The translations under genes were made by a program, and so were the position numbers. Shown here in pieces: positions 8,411 to 19,333 of a stretch of 38,684 bases of DNA (the first letter of the stretch is position 1; each line of letters begins with the position of its first letter). The notes beneath the pieces are model-generated. The model had not been told where the DNA came from and did not search any database. It worked only from the letters and a program-made list of their open reading frames with translations. The stretch is from an uncultured Flavobacteriaceae bacterium (GTDB lineage: Bacteria; Bacteroidota; Bacteroidia; Flavobacteriales; Flavobacteriaceae), in assembly GCA_913043275.1 (NCBI GenBank), contig CAJWLL010000017.1, positions 1 through 38,684 on the forward strand, in the 5' to 3' direction.

Positions 8411-10746
8411 TAATTTTTGATTTTGAGTTTGGCAAAGCGCAACAATAAGTGTTTTTGCCCCACTCCTCTGAAATCAATTAGGGCTTTTTTGTCACTTCCC
8501 TTTCCTTCAATAGAAACAACCTTTCCATAACCAAATCGGTCGTGTTCTACTGTCATGTCCTGTTCGAGTTGTTCGATTTCAGAAGGAACAACGGCCGGTT
8601 GGGGAGTTTCCGAAGCATTAATTTTTCTCAGTTTTCCCAATTGATTTTGACTAGGAGCCGTATTGATTCTGGTCGCTTTTGGTTTTTTCGCAACTGGCTT
8701 TTTGGGTGGATCAAAACCACCAAAGATACCTTTGTCTAACATGGGTTTAAAAACATAGTCATCTTTGGGGATAACATAATCCAAATACTGCTCGTCCATT
8801 TCCTCAATAAAACGACTGGGTTCTGCATCCACCAGTTTGCCCCAACGGTAACGGGAAAGTGTATAGGTCAAAACTGCTTTTTGTTCTGCTCGGGTCAGGG
8901 CCACATAAAACAATCGCCGCTCTTCCTCCAATTCACTACGGGTGTTGAGACTCAAAGCAGATGGAAACAAATCCTCCTCCAAGCCAACTATAAAAACTAC
9001 AGGAAACTCCAGCCCTTTGGAGAGGTGAATGGTCATAAGATAGACACAATCCACGTTACCTTCTTTTTCGTTATCAAAATCTGTTGCCAAAGCAACATCT
9101 TCCAAAAATTCGGACAACCTGCCTGTTGCATCTGCCAATTCCCTTTGTCCTTCGACGAAATCTCGAATACCGTTGAGCAATTCCTCAATGTTCTCGACCT
9201 TTGAGACCCCTTCCGGTGTTCCATCTTTCTTTAACTCCAATACCAACCCACTTTTTTTGGTCACCATATCGGTAATTTCAAATGCATTGGATTTTTGGTT
9301 TTCGATTTGTAAACTAGAAATTAAATTAACAAAACCTTCAAGTTTCTTTAAAGTTCCGGCATTAAGAGAGAGATTCAATTGGGGAGCATTCTGAAGGGTT
9401 TCAAAAAGGGAAATACCATTGTTCTTGGCACCGATGATGAGCTTATCCAAGGTAGCCTGACCAATACCCCTACTGGGGTAGTTAATAACCCTTTTAAGGC
9501 TTTCCTCATCTTTGGAATTGATGATCAGACGTAAATAGGCCAAGAGGTCTTTGATTTCTTTTCTTTGGTAAAAAGAAAGTCCACCATAGATTCGATAGGG
9601 AATGTCTCTTTTTCTGAGTGCATCCTCTATGGCACGCGATTGAGAATTGGTTCGATACAGTATAGCAAATTCCTTATTTTGACGTTGCTCCTGCATTTTA
9701 AGCTCAAAAATTTGAGAAGCTACCTCCCTGCCTTCATCAGCATCAGTGCTACATCTTTGTACTTTGATCTTACTGCCTTCCACATTGGAGGTCCAAACCA
9801 CTTTTTCAATCTTATTTTTGTTGTGACTGATGATGGAATTGGCTATATTGACAATGTTTTTGGTGGAACGGTAGTTTTGTTCCAGTCGGTACAACTTTAC
9901 GTCCTGGTAATCTTTTTGAAAATTCAGTATGTTATTGATGTTGGCCCCACGAAAGCCATAAATACTTTGTGAATCGTCACCCACCACACAGATATTCTGA
10001 AATTTATCGGATAGAGCTCTGACAATTAAATACTGTGAGTGATTGGTATCCTGATACTCATCCACCAATATATAACGAAAACGATCTTGATATTTGGCTA
10101 ATACCTGGGGGTGGATGTTCAACAATTCATTGGTTTTCAGCAAAAGATCATCAAAATCCATGGCACCTGCTTTAAAACAACGCTCAACGTACTCCTTGTA
10201 AATTTCTCCTAACTTGGGTCGTCGTGACATCGCGTCAGCCTCCTGCAGTTCAGGATCATTGTGATAGGCCTTTACGGTTATCAAGTTGTTTTTAAAAGAA
10301 GAAATACGGTTTCGGATCTGTTTGTATTTGTAAATATCTTTATCCACTCCCATTTCTTTAATGATAGAGGCGATCAAACGATTGCTGTCTTGGGTATCAT
10401 AAATGGTAAAATCCCTTGGAAAACCCAATTTATTGGCTTCTTGTCTGAGAATTCTGGCAAAAACAGAGTGGAAGGTACCCATCCACAAGTTTTTGGCCTC
10501 CCCTTCTACTACCAATTCTGCAATTCGGGCTTTCATTTCCCTTGAGGCCTTGTTGGTAAAAGTCAGTGACAATATCGAAAAAGCATCCACACCTTGTTGC
10601 ATTAAATGGGCTATGCGATAGGTCAAAACCCTTGTTTTTCCCGCCCCTGCTCCGGCAATCACCATGAGCGGACCATCCTTGTGCAGCACAGGCTCTAGTT
10701 GTGTTTCGTTGAGTTCTTTGAGGTAATCTGTGCGTGTTTCGTTCAC
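8410..10746 (-). CDS. UvrD/PcrA-type superfamily 1A DNA helicase
   Basis: This 778-residue 3'-5' DNA helicase has the Q-motif (LNETQLEPV), Walker A (IAGAGAGKT), Walker B (VDEYQDTN), motif III (VVGDDSQSIYGFRGA), motif IV (LEQNYRST), motif V (TIHLSKGLEFPVVF) and motif VI (RRLFYVALTRAEQKA). The C-terminal ~50 residues (EHDRFGYGKVVSIEG...) form the Tudor-like domain seen in PcrA and UvrD. It acts in nucleotide excision and mismatch repair and in removing proteins from DNA. The best start is a GTG; no ATG lies between it and the Q-motif. Length and domains are complete. The downstream YciO-type gene is coupled to it. Confidence 0.93.
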   Translation of the reverse strand: MNETRTDYLKELNETQLEPVLHKDGPLMVIAGAGAGKTRVLTYRIAHLMQQGVDAFSILSLTFTNKASREMKARIAELVVEGEAKNLWMGTFHSVFARILRQEANKLGFPRDFTIYDTQDSNRLIASIIKEMGVDKDIYKYKQIRNRISSFKNNLITVKAYHNDPELQEADAMSRRPKLGEIYKEYVERCFKAGAMDFDDLLLKTNELLNIHPQVLAKYQDRFRYILVDEYQDTNHSQYLIVRALSDKFQNICVVGDDSQSIYGFRGANINNILNFQKDYQDVKLYRLEQNYRSTKNIVNIANSIISHNKNKIEKVVWTSNVEGSKIKVQRCSTDADEGREVASQIFELKMQEQRQNKEFAILYRTNSQSRAIEDALRKRDIPYRIYGGLSFYQRKEIKDLLAYLRLIINSKDEESLKRVINYPSRGIGQATLDKLIIGAKNNGISLFETLQNAPQLNLSLNAGTLKKLEGFVNLISSLQIENQKSNAFEITDMVTKKSGLVLELKKDGTPEGVSKVENIEELLNGIRDFVEGQRELADATGRLSEFLEDVALATDFDNEKEGNVDCVYLMTIHLSKGLEFPVVFIVGLEEDLFPSALSLNTRSELEEERRLFYVALTRAEQKAVLTYTLSRYRWGKLVDAEPSRFIEEMDEQYLDYVIPKDDYVFKPMLDKGIFGGFDPPKKPVAKKPKATRINTAPSQNQLGKLRKINASETPQPAVVPSEIEQLEQDMTVEHDRFGYGKVVSIEGKGSDKKALIDFRGVGQKHLLLRFAKLKIKN

Positions 10747-11290
10747 GATTTAAAATTAAGGCAATAATTAAACCCCAAGAAAGCCTCAGCGCTATAGTTA
10801 TCCACATCTTTTTATGAATTTTAAACCGATTCTAGAATGGAAATGTACTGCATATGTGTGACTTTCAAAATCAAAAATTATTGTTGATCTGTTAATTTTA
10901 ACTTTTAAGCATTTATTGATGAACGCCTCCTTGAGTGGGAAAACATTATGTAATTACTAAGTTTGAATTCCATTAATTGATTTAATGGTAAAAGGGAATA
11001 ATCAAAGATAATTTCTTGGGTAACTTTCGAAAAATCTTTTTTTATTTATTCGGTTTTATTCAAGGCCAAATGACTGACCAGTAAACTCCCTGTCGATCAG
11101 CCCAAATACAAATTGTACTTTCTGCCCTGCACTCAAATCAAGTGTTAGGGTACTCCCACTAAAAAGGCTCCTTTGCTTCCACCACCGAAAATGGATAATG
11201 CAGTCATTAAAATCTATTTTATCCCAAATTAAGGGAAGTTTTAAACAATACAAATTGAATCATCCTGAAAACAATTATTTTAGTAAATAG
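10747..11290. other. Gene-poor stretch between divergent helicase genes
   Basis: These 544 bp lie between the minus-strand UvrD-type gene and the plus-strand recG. The left two thirds are AT-rich with no open frame of note. A perfect DnaA-box 9-mer (TTATCCACA) sits at 10798-10806, alone. The right third holds a minus-strand open frame that may be a gene remnant. I see no tRNA, no clear terminator and no good TAnnTTTG promoter for either flanking gene. Confidence 0.6.
11056..11253 (-). pseudogene. Possible remnant of a protein-coding gene
   Basis: A 65-codon frame opens with TTG and has no ATG start. It encodes a protein-like sequence with alternating hydrophobic strands (STLTLDLSAGQKVQFVFGL). 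Its base composition is less AT-rich than the DNA to its left. A stop lies just upstream in frame, and a nearby ATG (about 11263) is in another frame, which could fit a decayed or frameshifted gene. No family was recognised. It may equally be a chance frame. Confidence 0.22.
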
Positions 11291-13390
11291 ATGGATAAAC
11301 TTCAAACCCCCATAGAATATCTAAAAGGCGTTGGTCCCAGTCGAGCCAATTTACTCAAACAAGAACTGAACTTGTTTACCTTTCAGGATTTGTTACATTT
11401 TTTCCCACACCGCTATATCGATCGTTCTACTTTTTACAAAATCAATGATCTGCCCAAAAACTCCTCTGAAGTTCAAATCAAGGGAGAAATCGTCGAGGTA
11501 GAAATGATCCGACAAAAAAAAGGTAAACGTTTAGTAGCCACTTTTACCGATGGGCAAAACAACATGGAATTGGTATGGTTTCGGGGTCATAAATGGATTA
11601 AAGAAAGCTTAAAATTAAATACATGCTATGTGATTTTCGGCCGCCTCAACTGGTATGGTAATCGACCCAACATGCCACATCCTGAAATGGAAACTCTAGA
11701 CAACTTTGACAAAGGCTTTTCCAAGGCCCTTCAGGCGGTCTACCCCAGTACTGAAAAACTCATTTCCAAAGGTATTTCTCAAAGGGTCATCATCAAAATG
11801 ATGGGCGAGTTATTGTGTTCTTTAAAAAATCCATTTGCAGAGACCATTCCTAGGGATTTGATCACTAAACATGACCTGATCGATAAAAATACAGCACTTA
11901 AAAACATACATTTTCCTCAGAATCAAGATACCCTTACTGCTGCGCAAAACCGATTGAAATATGAGGAGTTATTTTTTATTCAATTGCAATTGTTGATGAA
12001 AAACCTTCAACGCAAGCAAAAAATAAAAGGTTTTGTTTTTAAAAAGGTCGGTGATCAATTCAATACTTTTTTCAATAACAACCTTCCTTTTGAATTGACT
12101 GAAGCTCAAAAAAGAGTCATCCGAGAAATCCGAAAAGACATTGGTGACGGACAGCAAATGAACCGCTTGCTTCAGGGAGACGTGGGATCAGGAAAAACCA
12201 TAGTTGCCCTTATGGTGATGTTGATTGCAGCAGATAATGGTTTTCAATCCTGCTTAATGGCTCCTACAGAAATTCTTGCCAAACAGCATTTTCAATCAAT
12301 TAAATCATTGATTGGTAAATTGGACATCTCTATTGGCCTATTGACGGGAAACTCAAAAAAAGTAGAGCGAGTACAATTGACAGAGCAATTGGAATCGGGA
12401 AATTTAAATATTTTGATCGGAACCCATGCGGTGATCGAAGACAAAGTTCAATTTAACAATCTCGGTTTGGCAGTGGTCGATGAACAGCACCGCTTTGGGG
12501 TGGCTCAAAGAGCCAAGCTTTGGAGAAAAAACAGCATCCCCCCACATGTACTGGTCATGACTGCGACCCCCATCCCCCGTACCCTAGCCATGAGCGTCTA
12601 TGGGGATTTGGACATTTCGGTCATCGACGAATTGCCTCCCGGTCGAAAGAAGGTCAAAACAATCCATCGCTTTGACAGTAACCGTTTGAAGGTATTTAAA
12701 TTCATTGCAGATGAAATCCAAAAAGGCAGGCAAATTTATATGGTATATCCATTGATCAAAGAATCTGAAAAAATTGATTACAAAGACCTGATAGATGGTT
12801 ATGAAAGCATTACCAGAGCCTTCCCTCCTCCTCAATATCAGATCAGCATAGTTCATGGTAAAATGCCTGCCAAGGACAAGGATTATGATATGCAACGCTT
12901 CATCAATAAACAAACCCAAATCATGGTGGCCACCACTGTGATCGAAGTAGGCGTAAATGTTCCCAACGCCTCTGTGATGGTCATAGAAAGTGCAGAACGC
13001 TTTGGATTGTCCCAATTACATCAATTACGTGGTCGTGTAGGCCGGGGTAATGATCAAAGTTATTGCATACTGATGAGCAGTCACAAACTGAGTTCAGATG
13101 CCAAAACCCGTTTGGAAACCATGACAGCTACAACCGATGGATTTCAAATAGCAGAAGTTGACTTAAAACTCCGTGGCCCTGGAGACTTAATGGGCACACA
13201 ACAAAGTGGGGTCTTGCAGCTCAAAATTGCCGACATCATCAAAGACAATCAGTGGCTAAAAACCGCACGCAGTGATGCCCAAGTATTATTACGTGAAGAC
13301 CCTCAATTGGAGGATCAAAAAAACACACCTCTAAGACAAACCTTGGCCAAAATGAAAGCCTATCAAAACATATGGAATTACATCAGTTAA
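11291..13390 (+). CDS. recG: ATP-dependent DNA helicase RecG
   Basis: This 699-residue helicase remodels stalled replication forks and Holliday junctions. The N-terminal wedge domain holds an OB-fold (~60-150). The motor domains carry Walker A (GDVGSGKT), DEQH box (VVDEQHRFG), the TAT motif (VMTATPIPRTLAM), and the C-terminal motifs VGVNVPNASVMVIE and QLHQLRGRVGRG. The TRG region follows (LKLRGPGDLMGTQQSG), which is diagnostic for RecG and Mfd; the wedge identifies RecG. Length is normal. The start ATG follows directly on an AT-rich leader. It lies 61 bp upstream of pheT, which has its own promoter-like motif. Confidence 0.96.
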   Translation: MDKLQTPIEYLKGVGPSRANLLKQELNLFTFQDLLHFFPHRYIDRSTFYKINDLPKNSSEVQIKGEIVEVEMIRQKKGKRLVATFTDGQNNMELVWFRGHKWIKESLKLNTCYVIFGRLNWYGNRPNMPHPEMETLDNFDKGFSKALQAVYPSTEKLISKGISQRVIIKMMGELLCSLKNPFAETIPRDLITKHDLIDKNTALKNIHFPQNQDTLTAAQNRLKYEELFFIQLQLLMKNLQRKQKIKGFVFKKVGDQFNTFFNNNLPFELTEAQKRVIREIRKDIGDGQQMNRLLQGDVGSGKTIVALMVMLIAADNGFQSCLMAPTEILAKQHFQSIKSLIGKLDISIGLLTGNSKKVERVQLTEQLESGNLNILIGTHAVIEDKVQFNNLGLAVVDEQHRFGVAQRAKLWRKNSIPPHVLVMTATPIPRTLAMSVYGDLDISVIDELPPGRKKVKTIHRFDSNRLKVFKFIADEIQKGRQIYMVYPLIKESEKIDYKDLIDGYESITRAFPPPQYQISIVHGKMPAKDKDYDMQRFINKQTQIMVATTVIEVGVNVPNASVMVIESAERFGLSQLHQLRGRVGRGNDQSYCILMSSHKLSSDAKTRLETMTATTDGFQIAEVDLKLRGPGDLMGTQQSGVLQLKIADIIKDNQWLKTARSDAQVLLREDPQLEDQKNTPLRQTLAKMKAYQNIWNYIS

Positions 13391-13414
13391 AAAAGGTGAT
13401 TAATCTTAGATTCT

Positions 13415-13422
13415 TATATTTG
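13415..13422 (+). promoter_or_regulatory. Bacteroidota-type -7 element before pheT
   Basis: TATATTTG matches TAnnTTTG exactly and lies 29 nt before the pheT ATG. No convincing TTTG element was found 19-21 nt upstream. Confidence 0.5.
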
Positions 13423-13451
13423 CCCTTCGGTTTAATACTCATTCTTTTTCG

Positions 13452-15872
13452 ATGAAAATATCATACAACTGGATCAAACAGTTTCTAGAAATAAACCTTA
13501 TCCCAGAACAAGTATCCGAAATATTGACCGATTTGGGTCTTGAGGTTGAAGAATTAAGCCCGTTCGAATCCATTAAAGGAGGGCTTAAAGGAGTTTGTGT
13601 TGGCGAGGTCTTAAAATGCATACAACATCCCAATGCCGATCGCCTGTACATCACTGAGGTTGATTTAGGAGCCGAAACTGTGCAAATCGTTTGTGGTGCA
13701 CCCAATGTTGCTCAAGGACAAAAAGTAGCAGTTGCTAAAGCAGGAACAACGCTCTACGACAATGAAGGAAAAGACTTTTTGATAAAAATGAGTAAAATAA
13801 GGGGGGCAGAAAGTCAAGGTATGATTTGTGCCAAAGATGAGCTGGGCTTGGGAGAATCACACGAGGGAATCATGGTTTTGGATGCTGACTTGAAAAGCGG
13901 CACACCTTGCAGTGAGGTTTTTGATGTTGAAATCGATACTGTTTTTGAAATTGGACTGACACCCAACCGGGCGGATGCCATGAGTCATATGGGCGTAGCT
14001 CGAGATTTAAAGGCCTATTTTCAGTTTAAAGGGATTGAATTCAAATGGTCTTCTTCGGGAACAGACAATTTCAGTATTGTCCCCTCTGACAAAAAATTCA
14101 GTGTATCCGTAGAATCTAAGGAGAAGGCTCCCCGATATATGGGAGTAAACATCACCAATTTAAATATTAAACCCTCCCCGGCTTGGTTGCAAAACCGTCT
14201 AAAATCCCTGGGGATTGGTCCAAAAAATAATATTGTGGATATTACCAACTTTGTCCTGCAACATATAGGACAACCACTTCATGCTTTTGATTTGGACAAA
14301 ATCAATGGCGGTATTGTTGTTAAAAGTGTTTCACAAGATACTCTTTTTGTTACCTTAGATGGTGTGGAGCGTAAACTCCATAAAGAAGATTTGATGATTT
14401 GTGATCATCAAAAACCTTTATGTATTGCTGGTGTATTTGGAGGGCAAGACTCCGGAGTCAGTGAAAGCACGACCAGTATATTTTTAGAGAGCGCTTATTT
14501 CGACCCCGTAAGCATCAGGAAATCAGCTAAAAGACATGGATTGAATACAGATGCTTCATTTAGATTTGAAAGGGGTATTGACCCTGAAATTACCCTCCAT
14601 GCACTCAAGTATGCTGCCAACATGATCGTGCAGATTGCAGGCGGCACTATAGAGGGTGAATTATACAAATTCAAAGAAGAATTGCCTGAGGCATCAAAAT
14701 TCATTTTGCGCTTCGACCAAATCAATAAAACCATAGGACAAGAAATTTATAAGGATGATGTTTCTTGTATTTTAAGGGGGCTCGATATTAAAATTGAAAA
14801 CTCCGACGATGAGGGTATGTTAATTGAAATTCCTCGCTACAGGGTAGATGTAACACGTCCAGCAGATGTTATTGAAGAAATACTCAGAGTGTATGGATAC
14901 AATAATGTGGATATATCTGATGCACTCCAGAGCAATATTTCTGATTTTGTTAATTCAGACGATCATCAAATCGCAGAGCGATTGTCCAATCAATTGGTCA
15001 GTTTGGGTTTTAATGAAATGATGAATAACTCCATTAACAGCCCTGATTACGGAGAAATTTCTGATAGCATCAAAAACCTTAAAGGCGTTAACATCATGAA
15101 TCCTCTGGGTCAAGAACTCTCTCAAATGCGGACCACTCTTCTCCCCGGAGCATTAGAGGTTGTAGCCTTTAATCTTAATCGTCAGTCCAAGTCCTTAAAG
15201 CTGTTCGAATTGGGCAAAACTTATCAACAGTCACATGAGACATTTAAAGAAGATAAATATCTTTCTCTTGCCATAACTGGTGATGTTTTAACAGAAAACT
15301 GGAATGTAAGCTATCAGCCACAACTTTTTTTCTATTTCAAAGGTATAATCCAACAAGTCATTCAAAAAAACTGCCCGCTTCAATGGGATGAAATTAGTTC
15401 AGAAAAGGATATTTTCTCCGAAGGTTTAACCTATACTCATAAAGGAAAATCACTTTTGCACTTTGGATTTGTAAAAAAAGCTATACTGGATAAATTCGAC
15501 ATTAAGCAAGAGGTATTATACGCAGAATTTGACTTTATACTTCTAGCTGAATTGGCCAAAAACAACAATATTCAGTATCAAGAAATTCAAAAATTCCCAA
15601 AAATACGAAGAGATTTTGCACTTCTACTGGATGTTACTATACCCTTTGATGCATTAAAAAAAATTGCTTTTAAAACCGAAAAAAATATTCTTAATTCAGT
15701 GCAGCTTTTTGATGTTTATGAGGGTGACAAGCTCCCAATAGGTAAAAAGTCGTATGGTGTAAGCTTTTATTTTCAAGATCCCAGAAAGACCCTTACAGAC
15801 AAGCTTGTAGATAAAATCATGTTAAAATTACAAAACCAATTTGAAAAAGAATTAGGAGCACAACTGCGTTAA
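13452..15872 (+). CDS. pheT: Phenylalanyl-tRNA synthetase beta subunit
   Basis: This 806-residue subunit works with PheS to charge tRNA-Phe; it carries the editing site and tRNA-binding modules. The order is: N-terminal MKISYNWIKQFLEI, an EMAP-like tRNA-binding domain (~40-150, with HPNADRLYITEVDLG), the B3/B4 editing domain (~210-390, with LTPNRADAMSHMGVARD and NFVLQHIGQPLHAFD), the B5 domain (~410-480), the catalytic-like core, and a C-terminal FDX-ACB anticodon-binding domain (from ~712, FPKIRRDFALLLD). It is full length. pheS is not adjacent, so the subunits are encoded apart. Confidence 0.97.
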   Translation: MKISYNWIKQFLEINLIPEQVSEILTDLGLEVEELSPFESIKGGLKGVCVGEVLKCIQHPNADRLYITEVDLGAETVQIVCGAPNVAQGQKVAVAKAGTTLYDNEGKDFLIKMSKIRGAESQGMICAKDELGLGESHEGIMVLDADLKSGTPCSEVFDVEIDTVFEIGLTPNRADAMSHMGVARDLKAYFQFKGIEFKWSSSGTDNFSIVPSDKKFSVSVESKEKAPRYMGVNITNLNIKPSPAWLQNRLKSLGIGPKNNIVDITNFVLQHIGQPLHAFDLDKINGGIVVKSVSQDTLFVTLDGVERKLHKEDLMICDHQKPLCIAGVFGGQDSGVSESTTSIFLESAYFDPVSIRKSAKRHGLNTDASFRFERGIDPEITLHALKYAANMIVQIAGGTIEGELYKFKEELPEASKFILRFDQINKTIGQEIYKDDVSCILRGLDIKIENSDDEGMLIEIPRYRVDVTRPADVIEEILRVYGYNNVDISDALQSNISDFVNSDDHQIAERLSNQLVSLGFNEMMNNSINSPDYGEISDSIKNLKGVNIMNPLGQELSQMRTTLLPGALEVVAFNLNRQSKSLKLFELGKTYQQSHETFKEDKYLSLAITGDVLTENWNVSYQPQLFFYFKGIIQQVIQKNCPLQWDEISSEKDIFSEGLTYTHKGKSLLHFGFVKKAILDKFDIKQEVLYAEFDFILLAELAKNNNIQYQEIQKFPKIRRDFALLLDVTIPFDALKKIAFKTEKNILNSVQLFDVYEGDKLPIGKKSYGVSFYFQDPRKTLTDKLVDKIMLKLQNQFEKELGAQLR

Positions 15873-15898
15873 TTAAAAAAGAAGTTTTTCTTTTTGAC

Positions 15899-15931
15899 TT
15901 TTGTAAAAACCTAAATTATTTCCTAATTTTG
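15899..15931 (+). promoter_or_regulatory. Promoter with both Bacteroidota elements
   Basis: TTTTG (15899-15903), 20 nt, then TAATTTTG (15924-15931) match the -33 and -7 pattern. It lies 17 nt before the membrane-protein start. Confidence 0.65.
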
Positions 15932-15948
15932 AATAATGAAATAGATAG

Positions 15949-16629
15949 ATGAAGATGAGAAAACTTTTCCCACCCACCCAAATTGACCGTATCCTTGAAG
16001 AAATTTCGCAAAAAGAATCCTCCATCCGCTTTAATAATACATTAGACAATCCACCGACAAGTGCACAAACCTTTAACAATTTTGATTTTGATCAACTAGA
16101 AACCCATAAAATTTTTCATTTGGATCAAATCAAAAAAGTTTGCATTGATTACCGCTTACGTTTTTTAGACATCAAATATTTTAAAGGCAATGTGCCAAAG
16201 GATGGGATTGAAAAAATCTCACAATTGGAAAAAGAACATCAAACCTTTATAGATGGTTTTAAGATAATGGCGCCCTCTGTGCTTTTCAGATTGAAAAAAA
16301 CAGACGATCCCTTATTGTTTGTCCCCTTAGGCAATAATTACTTCTACCTTGTTCACAAATGGGGGAATGATTTGTCTTTTTTTAGAAAAGCATGGGCATG
16401 GCCCTTCAAGAAAATATGGAACCTTCTAATCGCTGTTTTATTTGTCAGCTTTATTGCTACATTTTTAACCCCCTATCAAATTTTCACTAAAACCCCAACA
16501 CCAACTACCTTTTGGATGTTGTATTTTTTTATGTTTAAGGCTATTGCATCTATAGTATTGTTCTACGGTTTTGCTTTGGGAAAAAACTTTAATCCAGCGA
16601 TTTGGAATAATCGCTACGATAAAACCTAA
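15949..16629 (+). CDS. Uncharacterised two-helix membrane protein
   Basis: I do not recognise a named family. The 226-residue protein has a soluble N-terminal ~140 residues, rich in Lys, Asp and Phe. Two hydrophobic segments follow: ~160-177 (IWNLLIAVLFVSFIATFL) and ~190-212 (FWMLYFFMFKAIASIVLFYGFAL). A Pro/Thr-rich linker joins them, and the short polar tail is NNRYDKT. There is no signal peptide, so the long N-terminal part is probably cytoplasmic, with a helical hairpin in the inner membrane. Two starts are possible, 15949 or the ATG two codons later; the promoter spacing does not decide. Codon and base use match the neighbours, so transfer is not indicated. Confidence 0.8.
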   Translation: MKMRKLFPPTQIDRILEEISQKESSIRFNNTLDNPPTSAQTFNNFDFDQLETHKIFHLDQIKKVCIDYRLRFLDIKYFKGNVPKDGIEKISQLEKEHQTFIDGFKIMAPSVLFRLKKTDDPLLFVPLGNNYFYLVHKWGNDLSFFRKAWAWPFKKIWNLLIAVLFVSFIATFLTPYQIFTKTPTPTTFWMLYFFMFKAIASIVLFYGFALGKNFNPAIWNNRYDKT

Positions 16630-16884
16630 ATGTTCTTTTACCCCTTGAATTTTTTGAAATTTTTAAAGGAAACTCCATTACTTTAATGGCTGTATTCAAT
16701 CCTTTGTACCTGGTTGGTATTACCCCTTCCTCTGTGGTGAAATACCCCTCGACTTCAGCATGGGCGGTAGGCATTGCTAGTATGACCTGCAATCAAAATA
16801 TTTGGGTTCATAAAGATGAACGGAAAATAGCCATTGAGGTTCTAGATTCACTTGATTTATAATATTACATTTATATTTGCTCCT
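16630..16884. other. Intergenic stretch with ambiguous coding-like frames
   Basis: Between the membrane-protein gene and the DUF2490 gene, both strands carry open frames of 55-80 codons through a relatively GC-rich patch (about 16690-16800). On the plus strand, an ATG at 16686 gives 58 codons ending at 16861. On the minus strand, a frame runs from 16792 into the end of the previous gene. Neither has a promoter-like motif or a recognisable family. It may be a decayed gene. Confidence 0.35.
16872..16879 (+). promoter_or_regulatory. -7 element before the DUF2490 gene
   Basis: TATATTTG matches TAnnTTTG exactly and sits 5 nt before the ATG chosen at 16885. A TTG at 16852-16854 is 17 nt upstream, slightly closer than usual. 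The very short distance to the ATG implies an almost leaderless mRNA. Confidence 0.5.
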
Positions 16885-17586
16885 ATGAGGAAATGGTTTA
16901 TACTTCTTCCATTAGCGCTCTTGTTAATTCTCCCCAGTAATACGAGTGCTCAAACCGACCCAGATGAAATTGGCGCTTGGTATATGTATATCTTCAATAC
17001 CCATTTCAAAAAAGACAGTCTTTGGGGAGTTCAGGGTGACATTCAGTACAGGAACTATAATATTATAGGCGATTTACAACAATTGCTAATTCGCGGTGGC
17101 CTTACTTATATGCCGAAAGAAAGCCCTTTAAAACTAACTTTCGGATACGGATACATCAGTATGGGATCACAAGGAGACATTAATGATAATTTAGTCGAAC
17201 ATCGATTCTATCAAGAAACCTCTTTTCCAATCAAATTGTACAAAGGCGTCTTTTCTAACCACCGCTTTCGTTATGAAATGCGTTTCGTGGAAAATCAAGA
17301 TTTTAGAACTCGTTATCGCTACAGCATTTTTTTAAACATTCCTCTCAATAATCTCATCATCGAACCGAAAACAGTATACATTTCTCTTTATAATGAGGTT
17401 TTTATTAACGGACAACGAAAAATTGGAGATGCAAAAACCATTCCCTTTTTTGATCTAAACCGTCTGTATGGAGCATTGGGCTATGTTTTAAGGAAAGGTT
17501 TAAAAATTCAGTTTGGAATAATGAGACAAACTTCAAATAAGTTTGGAAAAAATCAACTTCAATTGAGTTTACATAATAGTTTTTGA
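16885..17586 (+). CDS. DUF2490 domain-containing outer-membrane protein
   Basis: The 233-residue protein starts with a signal peptide (MRKWFILLPLALLLILPSNTSA), probably cut before Gln23. The mature part matches the DUF2490 pattern: an N-terminal GAWYMYIFN followed by amphipathic strands such as WGVQGDIQYRNYN and HRFRYEMRF. It looks like a small beta-barrel, ending in LSLHNSF. Its function is unknown for the family. I chose the ATG at 16885 because the frame upstream of it would place 11 extra residues before a complete signal peptide and across the promoter element. Confidence 0.82.
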   Translation: MRKWFILLPLALLLILPSNTSAQTDPDEIGAWYMYIFNTHFKKDSLWGVQGDIQYRNYNIIGDLQQLLIRGGLTYMPKESPLKLTFGYGYISMGSQGDINDNLVEHRFYQETSFPIKLYKGVFSNHRFRYEMRFVENQDFRTRYRYSIFLNIPLNNLIIEPKTVYISLYNEVFINGQRKIGDAKTIPFFDLNRLYGALGYVLRKGLKIQFGIMRQTSNKFGKNQLQLSLHNSF

Positions 17587-17621
17587 CTAAAATTCAGTCA
17601 ATAGATCTTATTAAAATCTGA

Positions 17622-19307
<1,686 letters not shown>

Positions 19308-19333
19308 TTAGTTAGTGTAAATTGCATTGTAAT

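Noticed and set aside
9565-9972. 135-codon plus-strand frame inside the UvrD-type helicase gene
   Set aside because: It lies antisense within a complete, well-recognised gene and has no family resemblance or promoter.
10798-10806. Perfect DnaA box (TTATCCACA) as sign of a replication origin
   Set aside because: It is single. With this base composition roughly half a copy is expected by chance in a window of this size on both strands. No cluster of boxes, no dnaA or other origin genes are nearby.
12584-13015. 143-codon minus-strand frame inside recG
   Set aside because: Antisense to conserved helicase motifs; its openness follows from the codon pattern of recG.
15877-15897. Hairpin-like run of A and T after pheT (AAAAAGAA/TTCTTTTT)
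   Set aside because: The stem has only one G-C pair and no separate T-tract, so it is too weak to call a terminator.
15873-16079. 68-codon minus-strand frame covering the start of the membrane-protein gene
   Set aside because: The plus-strand gene has a two-element promoter and membrane helices; the minus frame has neither promoter nor recognisable features.
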